Assembly (NCBI GenBank): GCA_032718475.1
Contig: JAUCBJ010007512.1
Coordinates: forward strand, 54,736 to 118,735
DNA length: 64,000 nucleotides
Source of the DNA: Nemertoderma westbladi
Taxonomy: Eukaryota > Xenacoelomorpha > Nemertodermatida > Nemertodermatidae
Reading direction: 5' to 3'
The notes beneath the pieces are model-generated. The model saw only the letters and a list, made by a program, of their open reading frames with translations. It was not told the origin of the DNA and made no database searches. The position numbers were made by a program, and so were the translations under genes. This document shows, piece by piece, positions 43,701 through 52,310 of the stretch. Every line of letters begins with the position of its first letter. Position 1 is the stretch's first letter.

Positions 43701-45706
43701 TAACACCAGTATGTTATACCGATGACGGCGAAAGCCAGACTTCTCAAGGAGAAGATAGCGGAAAGGACACGGATAGATCTTATTACGTGAATAAAATGCC
43801 TAAAGATCAGGTAAGTAAATTCAAGTCTCGAACAAATGACAGGAGGGAACAGGTAAGAAAAACTCCTCCCACGTCTCCCAAGAGAATTCAGGTGAGAAAG
43901 CCCGAAGAAAAGGCAAGTGTACACAATGTGACTCAAAATAAGGTAAGTAACATCAAACCCAAATGTGCGCTGTGCGACGGGACCCACTATTTGAATAGGT
44001 GTGATGAATTTCTAAAGAAATCATTAACGGAGAGACGCGAAGTCATGTGGGATAAGCGGTTATGTTATAATTGCCTCAGACAAGGACACCAACGGCGAAC
44101 CTGTTTCTCTGACATAAGGTGTGCAAAGTGTGGTGCGAAACATCATATCTTGTTGCACGCTGAATTCGATCGAAATAGTCCGAATCAGGTAAGTGATTCC
44201 GAGCTACATGTCCAATTCAGTGATGTGAACGACACTGATCAATCTGAGATGGAAGGATTCTATACAGATGAGTTCTCCGACGAAAACGAATCCTGTTACA
44301 TGATAAATACCGCAGTGTATCGAGCACTCACATATGAAAAAGATACAGACAACGACTTCACTCTAACTACTTCTGAACGACAACCATCTTGGAAAGAGCC
44401 ATCTTCCAATGTAGGGATCCGAGAGTTTCCTGTGGTGCAAGTAAGGGTTCACGGACCTGAGAGGAGTTATGTAGTAAACGCCCTCCTTGACTCCGGCAGC
44501 ACAGGAACATTCATCGATAAAGAGTTAGCCGAAGATATATTTGCTAGACAACCCAAGTTCCAAACTAAGCTCAACATGTCAGGCATTATGCAAGTTTGGA
44601 AATCTACAATAACAGCTGATTATTATGTAGGAGCGTTGTCCACCCCCCAGGACGAATTAGGAAAAAACAGCATAAGGTCAGTGAAAATGGTGGCTATAAA
44701 GAACTTCGCTACTACTCAAGCAGACCTTTATGATTGGGACGAGGATGAGAGCATCCAACATCTTAACATACCTCGATTCCAGACTGATTATCCTGGAGTG
44801 CAAATACTCATCGGCCAAAACGCGCATGAGGCGCTGGAGACGTTAGAGAAACGGCCTGCTCAACCGCAGCCCCTACAGACCTATGCGGTAAGAACTAGAG
44901 TAGGTTGGTACTTTACTGGCCCTTCCCGTAGAACACTCAGAGAAAGACTACCGCAAGAGAGAGTCTGCCAGGTGAGTGAATGGGAAGATGATACTAGTGA
45001 AGGAGACTATTCAACTGAGGGAATTCCATACTCCTCAGATAACGACGACGTTCACCAGCTTTTTGATGAGGAGAATACCATCGATCTCCTTAAGGAAAAC
45101 GAGGCTTGGCAAAACCAAGTGAACTTATGTCAACTTCTCTATCCATCTGAACGAGAAGCTTATAACGACGAGTTAAATGACGTCATTGAGCGTCATAATG
45201 CCAAAATTCGGGATGAACATGCCGTACGATTCTTTACGCAAGAGGCGGTAGAGCCCAATTCCTACGATAAAGCCTTGTCTGTGGAAGAGGAAAGGGCCAA
45301 GCAGATCCAAGAGACAACTACATGTTTCCTCAAAGATCAAGGTAGGTATGAAGTCGGTTTACCTTTCCGCAAGAAAGAACCGAAGTTCATCAATAACAGA
45401 CCTTTGGCGGAAAAAAGAATCGCGCAACTCCATCGACGCCTTACGGCTAATTCTTCAGCGAAAGCCATGTATCAAACACAGCTGGAAAAATTTATTAATA
45501 AGGGATACGCGGAGAGAGTACCGGAAGAAACACCTGTGACTGAAAGAACGTATTATTTAACTCACCATTACGTTCCTAAACCCGGTAAACCACACGAAGT
45601 GAGAGTAGTGTTTGATGGCTCCGCTCTTTACATGGGTCAATCCCTTAACTCTGAATTGTTACCCGGACCCAACTTACTTCAATCTTTGTTGGGAATTCTT
45701 TTATGA
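40745..45706 (+). CDS. BEL/Pao Gag, protease and start of RT (open part)
   Basis: The open 1653-codon portion up to the first TGA. If translated alone it would supply the N-terminal extension, coiled coil, Gag core, zinc knuckles and protease, with RT cut off after its first palm motifs (VVFDGSA, LLQSLLGILL). The ATG at 40745 is the first in the frame and lies in a CTAATCATGTCT context. Most positions fit a self-assembling particle protein plus protease. The region is rich in exact splice-donor consensus sequences, described separately. Confidence 0.75.
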   Translation: MSDTKQNLSDSLLDVTICNSDRDVPSSGRKFSSPPTVRKVIPPIVITEPRLVQYRRSIIGTRAQVKRDQQAAEQQQPASQELIPQRPSSSSSEDTVELTPERGAEMTDAVYTDPLLILPAAVLAGLLIAVEEHQIDWARSRRSTRDSYAGYTSEELKSIVESQWNFPGPGLPFDLSEAAWEDIHRMGVAKETIDPAVWKRSAAGYAQGFFSSMERVEKQLFQQPQGPQEQGSLLYQVRERVLRIRLILSAFEEASKRRQDTSLQVAVKTWFQRVSLQVQGTAQWKAQLEERSTHGESTDATFSQVESEATAEKPHKRDAIDIYLSDYQRFLGDDELRRRLEGLSPNSEGTKLVLDAIDVEMRAANQAKFDEQLRITRVQEEQVKKKCIEDRKKAAVAAAEAERKVAEAERKAAAAEAAAEAKAAAAEAKAAEAERKAAAAEAAAEAKAAAAEAKAAEETNQLELENIQENQDCINKQLTASNMQMMNRSTPKRQGYTSSEEGDTTDTEGKGNRSRLSRRKRTFHRQKLPDLPPAVRRQLNNTNLGSTEPTDPIIKIERLPTIVDEPEIIRPVLEITPSVIDTPVLPETTSKFPLHSTKLPVPRRNAPETVQVLDPERNIHNLSPVVPRPPATTLATPASAVEWVDERRRGMDILLGQMQETVQQFKGTVRESRLELQEVQQSIALERDKLVNTQRGIPPPSVTMCQPVRSEVFHAQGVEPTRIYTASEVETPIVNPIKGNYRPVDSDIPYRPDHNPRNLYTDNSILNSTMAQESFTRQMARTEARQAVKVGEIVKFNGDEMKWLPFNEYYKDNIQNSVLSNGEKLRYLIECLEGSPKLMALKFIGHPDGLRQVWDTLNIRYGNRNNIAGYLYAKLVAPRKFISSGIIEFSDEIQEICRQLDWLGKSHEYQNTMVIRAVASTLPKGGVGTRWDKKVLYMMEQQRRDPTMADLMSFLDGEVKLQLLKLSREKTPENKVSEKPVSRRKITPVCYTDDGESQTSQGEDSGKDTDRSYYVNKMPKDQVSKFKSRTNDRREQVRKTPPTSPKRIQVRKPEEKASVHNVTQNKVSNIKPKCALCDGTHYLNRCDEFLKKSLTERREVMWDKRLCYNCLRQGHQRRTCFSDIRCAKCGAKHHILLHAEFDRNSPNQVSDSELHVQFSDVNDTDQSEMEGFYTDEFSDENESCYMINTAVYRALTYEKDTDNDFTLTTSERQPSWKEPSSNVGIREFPVVQVRVHGPERSYVVNALLDSGSTGTFIDKELAEDIFARQPKFQTKLNMSGIMQVWKSTITADYYVGALSTPQDELGKNSIRSVKMVAIKNFATTQADLYDWDEDESIQHLNIPRFQTDYPGVQILIGQNAHEALETLEKRPAQPQPLQTYAVRTRVGWYFTGPSRRTLRERLPQERVCQVSEWEDDTSEGDYSTEGIPYSSDNDDVHQLFDEENTIDLLKENEAWQNQVNLCQLLYPSEREAYNDELNDVIERHNAKIRDEHAVRFFTQEAVEPNSYDKALSVEEERAKQIQETTTCFLKDQGRYEVGLPFRKKEPKFINNRPLAEKRIAQLHRRLTANSSAKAMYQTQLEKFINKGYAERVPEETPVTERTYYLTHHYVPKPGKPHEVRVVFDGSALYMGQSLNSELLPGPNLLQSLLGILL
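41890..42125 (+). repeat. In-frame coiled-coil repeat inside the Gag extension
   Basis: Codons for EAERKAAAAEAAAEAKAAAA-type heptad-like blocks, repeated about twice over a 36-codon period with little silent variation (GCGGCAGCGGCAGAGGCAAA). This points to recent internal duplication. Confidence 0.85.
43668..44980 (+). promoter_or_regulatory. Cluster of 5' splice-site consensus sequences in gag/protease
   Basis: Close matches to the animal donor consensus (CAG|GTRAGT) have their GT at 43670, 43811, 43853, 43892, 43943, 44189, 44888 and 44972. Three are the strongest: CAGGTAAGT at 43811 and 44189, and CAGGTGAGT at 44972. All except 44888 (A-V-R) encode [Q/K]-V-[S/R] in the reading frame. Whether any is used for splicing is unknown. 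Confidence 0.5.
45704..45706 (+). other. In-frame TGA, break 1 in pol
   Basis: Separates two parts of the RT palm that are otherwise continuous in the same frame (LLGILL before, RQYSIAFASDIEGM after). No frameshift accompanies it. Confidence 0.9.
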
Positions 45707-46234
45707 TTGAGACAATATTCGATTGCTTTCGCCTCCGATATAGAAGGCATGTTCTTGCAAGTCAAAGTGTTGGATAGGGATCGAGATAGCCTACGATTTC
45801 TATGGTGGCCCGAAGGAGACCTCAACCAGAAACCGGTGGAGTACTGGATGACCATCCAGGCCTTTGGGATAATCTCAAGCCCTTCCAACGCCTGTTTGGT
45901 AGTGCGTACTACTGCAGAGGACAATAGAGAGGCCTTCTCTAAGGAAGTGATCGACAACATCAAGAGAGACATATACATGGACGACAATCTGAAGTCCCTT
46001 CCATCAGTTGAGGAAGCCATTGAGGTCGCTAAGGGAACGGTAGAGTGCTTAAAAAGAGGTGGATTTCGATTAACAAAATTCACCAGCAACTCCCGTGAGT
46101 TTCTGGAGTCGATTCCTGCGGAAGATCGCGGAGCGAAAGATCTAGATTTGATCAAAGATGATCTGCCAGAAACCAAGACCCTCGGCTTGAAATGGGACAC
46201 AGAGAGAGATATCCTGTTTTTCCAACTAAAACAG

Positions 46235-46237
46235 TGA
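46235..46237 (+). other. In-frame TGA, break 2 in pol
   Basis: Lies between the RT thumb (DILFFQLKQ) and the connection segment (STYFDPLGFISPV), again without a frameshift. Confidence 0.9.
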
Positions 46238-48859
46238 GACAATCCTGTTCGAACCAAACGGATTTGCTTAAGTATACTGAGCACTTATTTCGATCCATTG
46301 GGATTTATTAGCCCAGTTATATTGATTGCTCGTAGTTTAGTACAACAAATGTGGCTTGAAAACCACTCATGGGACGATCCACTTAAGGGGGAATTACTGA
46401 AGCAGTGGATGAAATGGGAAGATTCTCTACCGGCTATCGAGGAGTTTATAATTTCCCGTTCATATTTTGGTCATGTTCTCCCTACGTATTCCTATCAACT
46501 CCATGTGTTTGGAGACGCCAGCGATATGGGAATCGGTATAGTAGCCTACCTAAGAGTGGAAACTCCGGATGGAATCAAAGTCGCCTTGGTTACTTCTAAG
46601 GCATTAATCAACAACAAGTTGAAAGTTCCTCGAGCGGAGTTAAAGGCGGCTCTATACGCTACAGCCATCGGCCGGAATGTAACCGAACAGATTGACTATC
46701 CATTAGAGAAAACTGTCTATTGGACCGACGCTTTACTCGTGTTAGAGTATATAACCAATGAAGTCTGTCAGTTCAGCGTCTTCGTTACCAACAGAGTAGC
46801 CATCATACTTAGTCGCACGACGATGGACCAATGGAGACATTGCCCCGGAACGATTAATCCAGCAGACATCGCGTCCCGAGGAGCGACTCCAAAGGAATTG
46901 GTAAATACTCCTGAATGGTTAGGTGGACCCGACTTTCTCTACCGAGAAGAAGAAGAATGGCCACCCCATCTCACAACAGCAGAGATCAGACAGGCCAAGG
47001 GAGCGGAGAAAGTTAAACCCAAAACTCGAGCGAGTAAATCGAAGTTGTTTAAACCTGCGGTTGATCTATCTGTATTATCTACTTCCGGAGATGATGCTTT
47101 GGATCAGAAACCCACCGCCACGACTAAAGAAGTCTTGGAAATCCGTGACAAGGATTGGAAATCTGGAATACCAGATATCTCGCAAGGACTCTCACCTCTC
47201 TTGCAGAGAGCGATACGTCACTACAGTTCCTGGAATCGGCTCTGTAAAGCGGTTACCTATTTGAAACGATGTTTTCATCATCGTTACTCCGGGACAAAGA
47301 CTCATAGTGATGAGGCTCCATCAACATCTGCACGAGTCCATGTTATTAAAGATCTTCCTAAATACAAGATACCCGACAGGTTTCTAAAGGAAAAGATCAG
47401 TTACCAGGAGCATGATGAAACCAACAAACAGATGCTGAGACTCCTACAATGCTATGAGGATTCCGATAAGTATTTCCTGTTGTTAAGAAATCCACAGATG
47501 CGCTTAAGGGATCGCTTCTCTAGTACCATGATAGATGGGTTAATACGTGTTGGAGGTAGGCTGACCAACGCCCCATTATCCTTTGACACTAAGTTTCCCA
47601 TACTCATTAGAAATCTTGATATACAAATCAAGATGATTGTGGATGTTCATAGCAAACTGTACCATGCTGGAAGAGAACGAGTTCTGAGCGAAATTCGAAC
47701 TCGCTACTATTTTTATAAACCTCGTAGGGCTCTGAACCAAGTTCTTAGGAATTGTATACCCTGTAGGAAAGCATTCAGTAGGCCTTTAACGCAGCGAGAG
47801 GCAGAATTACCTAGGGAAAGAGTAAGCTTCTATGAACCACCCTTTACTAATACCGGTGTGGATTTATTTGGCCCTATTGAAGTATATCGTGCCCGGACTA
47901 TAGTCAAGAGATGGTGTGTCATCTTCGTTTGTATGACTTGTAGAGCTATCCATCTCGATATGGTAAACGATCTATCCACCAACAGCTTCGTGTTGAGTTT
48001 ACGACGACAGATTGCTCGCTTCGGAACCAGTAACACGATGAGATCAGATAAGGGAACGAACTTCATTGGCGCCAACAACGAAATTCAAGCTTACGTAAAG
48101 TACTGGAACAAAAGACAGGTGGACGATCAGCTAAGGATAACAGCGTCTAGCTGGACCTTCAACGCCGCCGACGCCCCTTGGTGGGGAGGAAGTTGGGAGA
48201 GATTGATCAGGAGCGTGAAGACTGCGTTCCACTTTATTGTGCCTTGTCGCGCTTATCTCACCGACGAACTATTGCGGACGTTAATGGAGGAAATCGCCGC
48301 CTATCTCAACGAAAGACCGCTTATGCCAGTCTCTTCAAATCCTGATTCCCTGGAAGCGCTAACACCCGCGCACTTTCTACTGAAGAAGCCCGTAGCCATG
48401 CTCCCACGATCGGAGATCACCGACGGAGACGAGTACTGCCGTCGAACCTGGCAACTTATGCAGTTGCTATCCCGTCGTTTCGCTGACCATTTCGAGAAAC
48501 ATTACCTGCCCACTCTACAACTTCGAACTAAGTGGTTTGCGCAGCAAGAAAACGTCAGCGCTGGAGACATGGTGCTTATTGTGGACCCCGATCTCCCACG
48601 TAAGCGATGGCAAACAGGACGTATCATCGAGACTTATATCTCGAGCGATGGTTTGGTGCGATCAGTAGAGCTCGTCGTCATGCGGCGGAACTTTAAGAAA
48701 CCAGGGATAGTCTTTGAGACTCAACAGCTCAATCGCCCAGTGGGACGTTTATGTTTACTGGAAAGAGACAGAGAGCTCTCCGGAAACTATGGAAGGCAAG
48801 AAACTCTTCCCACGACCACTTCCCTAATCCAACCGACATCTAGGGACTCCCCAACTTAA

Positions 48860-50433
48860 TATCGTTCGGAGTGGGCGTGTGACTCTATTATTTTATAATA
48901 TTTTTATCATTTTATATTTATGTATGTATTACTATGTAATTTTATTATAATCGTTTTATTTAATTTAGTAGAATATTATTTTGGCGATTATTTTGTAGAA
49001 TAGTGCAATATATTCGTGTTTATTACGTACGTAATTACTTATATTATATTTAGTGAGACGGCGAAGAAATAATTATTTTTTCTCTTTCCTTACTGTCCGT
49101 ATTATATTATAAATACGTAACTACAGTAAGATGAAATGTCTGTACTTATTAAAGTACAATAAAGCCACTACTATATTTAAGTATTATTGGTAGGCAGAGT
49201 ATTAGGAATGCAAAGTTCAGATCCTCGTGTCTCGGCTAAACCAAGCTCTGGGTTGACCTTGGAAACGACTTGCCTCTTCACACTGACATTGCTTCGTGCG
49301 ATATTGCTCTCATACCGTATATTAAATAATACATATAGTAGCGTGATGTCCCTTTAACAGTAGCGTATAACGCAAAATAAATCTGTTAAACCCTTTGACC
49401 ATCTGTAATTCTAGTCGATTAAGATATCGTGGCACCCACCGATATACTTGAAAGACAAATTATAGAATCAGTGGTTAACGTCCCCAGACAAGTTCTGGAA
49501 TAAATCGGTGCCCATCTCAAATATTAATTAGTTAATATTTACAAATCAAATAAGTCAAAATCTGTAAAATTCAGATCCTTCAACAATTTTAGTCAATTAA
49601 GATATCGTAGCATTTACCGATATTCTTAAAGAGACCATTTTCTTAGAATTAAGGATCTTGTGTCCCTAGACAAGTTCTAGAATCAAAATATGCCCATTTA
49701 ATTATCAAATAATAAAATTTCAGGGAATAAATTTAAATTCATGTCTTTTAATGAATTTAATAAATTGCTATTTTACGCAATTTATAACATTCCCAAAATT
49801 CCATTAATTAATAGATCAAGGGAGCGGAGATTTATATTATTATGCGTATGCGTGTACGAAAGTCTCCCAAACATAGTTAATAGCCGATAAAATTCGTAAA
49901 GTCATGTATAAACAGGACATTGACTATTAAAGAATTCCTATTAAATAACATCACAGATCTGTATGCATTGGAGTTACCCTAATTCTACTGCTAGCTTTAC
50001 ATAATGTCACCATAGCAACAACCACGCTAGAATTAGAATTGAGTTAAAAGAACAATAGAAAGCTTGTCCCATTGAATAGCATAGGGAATAAATAGTGCAC
50101 TGATAGTATCCAAGGATACATAATAATACAGTGACATTCTGGAAGGCATTGACTAACGGACAAGTGACCCGAGTGTGTGTAATTTGTGACAAGTTGTGTG
50201 TGTGGTACTTGTGAGTTTATAGGCGAATGTTACTACTAAGGTGTGTTTACAGTAGCCAGTCGCAATCGTAAAGTAACCTAACTCTCCAAGGAAAACCTGA
50301 AGTATATCTAAGCCTTTGGGACGGACAGTTGAGTGACTTGCGCCGGTTGTCGTTGTCGTTGTGCGGCTACGTCGTTGGCGAAAGTACAGCGGCGACGACA
50401 CATCGGCGCTGAGGATCTCGTACTGTCCGGGGG
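48860..50433 (+). other. 3' flank of the BEL/Pao frame; no LTR demonstrated
   Basis: A/T-rich. An AATAAA signal lies in AAGTACAATAAAGCC near 49150. Two diverged direct copies of about 170 bases occur at 49378-49540 and 49557-49720 (shared ATTAAGATATCGT and AGACAAGTTCT). No match to the 2 kb upstream of the gag start was seen by eye. Confidence 0.4.
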
Positions 50434-50815
50434 TTGATTGGGGTAGGCAGCGACGCCCGCTCGCCTAAATGTGGACTCATTATAATATGGATAAACTCAT
50501 ATATAGCAGATATGACGGAGTTGATAGAAGATGGTCTTGGTATCGGGGAGCGATATACTCTACTTTTACAAGCGTTTGTTGATAGCTTAATACGCGGCGA
50601 CGTTAGTCCAACTGCTGCGGAGGACGATGGTCGTTATATCGAACCGCCAATGTCCCAAGAGCAGCTCGCGCGAGTTGGACTATAGAAAATTCGCTGCTCG
50701 ATATACGCGGCGTAATGGTACGTATATGGGCTTCTTAACTACTGGTCATCCTATCGATTTACACAATACAGACTATGTCGACTATATATCCTGCCCAGCG
50801 GAGTCGGAACCATAA
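50434..50815 (+). other. Short overlapping frames, unidentified
   Basis: A frame at 50434-50685 contains MTELIEDGLGIGERYTLLLQ...; a second at 50627-50815 contains ELDYRKFAARYTRRNGTYMG. Both have protein-like composition, and they overlap near 50630-50685, so one frame-shifted gene is possible. No family was recognised and no clear splice sites were found. It could be a decayed 3' ORF of the retrotransposon or a host exon. Confidence 0.25.
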
Positions 50816-52079
50816 ACTGAAATTCGAATGCGAAAATTATATTCGAAATTGACTCGAAAGAAAAGACACTAAAGAAACAAATGGACGCGGTAACTCCAAC
50901 GTATATTTGGAATTCTTGATAGAAGCATTGTAACAACAAATAAATATCACCCGCGTTTACCCTACCAGACGTGCGTCTTTGGTATTATTACGATAAATGC
51001 CCTAGACTCAACTAATAAACGGAAAGACATAAACATCCACGTAAACCGAAACTTGTTGACGTATCACCTATGCTCACTCGGCTCGAACGATCCTGGAGTA
51101 AACCTACGATCAGAGTCCCGGAATACTCGGTCAAACCTCCTCATTCCTTAGTTGGACCTCAGACCTGCGATCCTGGTGGTGTCGCGGAACCTCGCGGACT
51201 GTATTCACTGTTCAAAGATCTAGTGCTACCCTAACAATTAATCGGTAACACTCCGACAGTGATTTCTAGCTAGCCGCCCAGATTTAAATGTTTAATTAAT
51301 ACTGTGTACATGTTAATAAATTTCACTTATATTCGATATAGTACATGATTAAAATGTATAAAAGAGCATCTATAAAATCCTTTCTTCACATACCGAACGC
51401 TGAAAAGTTGACATAATGTAACAAAATTACATACATCATTGCTCGCTGCGCTCGCTCAGTACATAACTAAACTAGGGTCGTAACGCTGCAAAGTGCTACT
51501 TTGCACACAATGATGTAAATATTCACAGTATTAAGTTTAATATGTAGGTCTTATGTTTATTAAATCTCCATATAGTTTATTAATGGAAATCGCAGTTTTA
51601 TTTAAGTATTTAAGCTAATTAAGTAAAATAACATTAGTTAGTGAAGGGCCTTGGTATTTACAGCTGATCGGCAGGTTTCGCCCATCACATGTGAATTTCT
51701 CAAGAGGTCTACAGTGTTGGAACAATAATGCATGCATTGTGGTTCTCTATATATTTTACTGCTGAAAATATGAACGATTCCTTGATACAATTACAGTTAA
51801 ACTTATATAATTAATCGTCTATTCGGCAAATTACTAAAGGTCGAGGTCCTAAATTGGGAGGGAGTCCTGGAGGTATTTTTACTAATATAAACTTTTTTCT
51901 TTAAATTTTAATTTAATTTAATTTAAATTTAATTAAATCTTTAACTTTAAATTTTTAAATTTTTTCTTAACTTCAATACATTTTTCCACCTGATTAAATA
52001 GGGACTTGCAAGCTTCAAATAGCCACAAAGACAATTAGTGGATTTCCAACCAACAATATCAATTTAGCCATTAACTCAC
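50816..52079. other. Spacer, no gene seen
   Basis: A/T-rich, with a TTTAATTTAATTTAAATTTA-type low-complexity tract near 51900-51960. Confidence 0.45.
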
Positions 52080-52234
52080 CTCCGCCTTGTTCCTCTACTA
52101 TGCTCTTGGCGAGTTCGTAAATACCATGGAAGTATTCGACAGTACTCTCTACCTCGTCAATATACACCGTATCATCTCCATTCACGTCCCAGTCCTCAAA
52201 CACGTGATAATCTGGATCCCGTGCGTAACATGTT
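52080..52234 (-). CDS. EF-hand protein, single exon of an unidentified host gene
   Basis: A 155-base exon on the minus strand with an acceptor (TTACTAATTCGTAG|A) and a strong donor (GGCGGAG|GTGAGT). It encodes about 51 residues with one canonical 12-residue EF-hand loop, DVNGDDTVYIDE (calcium ligands at positions 1, 3, 5, 7, 9 and 12; Asp replaces the usual Gly at position 6). An aromatic/acidic entering helix precedes the loop and a Glu-rich helix follows (VEYFHGIYELAKSIVEEQ). The protein probably binds calcium; its family is unknown. Other exons were not found. A LINE lies immediately upstream in the intron, and the acceptor region is partly duplicated beside it. Confidence 0.6.
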
Positions 52235-52262
52235 CTACGAATTAGTAACAATAACGATTAAC

Positions 52263-52310
52263 GTGATAATCTGGATCCCGTGCGTAACATGTTCTACAAA
52301 TTAGTAACAA
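52263..52310 (-). repeat. Duplicate of the EF-hand exon start and its 3' splice site
   Basis: 48 bases nearly identical to about 52204-52251 (one G-to-A difference): TAACATGTTCTACAAATTAG against TAACATGTTCTACGAATTAG. It repeats the acceptor AG and the first 30 or so exon bases next to the LINE 3' end. Confidence 0.85.

Larger units (their letters stand above)
40745..48859 (+). pseudogene. BEL/Pao retrotransposon gag-pol, one frame broken by two TGA codons
   Basis: A single 2705-codon frame, interrupted only at 45704-45706 and 46235-46237 by TGA. Residues 1-790 are an unusual N-terminal extension with an Ala/Glu/Lys-rich coiled coil at about 385-460. Residues 795-960 look like the BEL/Pao Gag core. 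Zinc knuckles follow at about 1072-1137 (CYNCLRQGHQRRTC, CAKCGAKHH). The aspartic protease DSG is near 1247, and RT begins near 1600 with YMDD at 1744-1747. RNase H starts near 1920 (FGDASDMGIG). The integrase has an HHCC zinc finger from about 2302 and a DDE triad near 2373, 2435 and 2485. The family's usual single ORF is shorter, mainly because it lacks this N-terminus. The two stops lie around the RT catalytic core, so this copy cannot make full polyprotein without recoding. Confidence 0.93.

Noticed and set aside
50153-50401. 82-codon minus-strand frame with a Thr run
   Set aside because: No motif, low-complexity Thr codons, no splice or promoter context.
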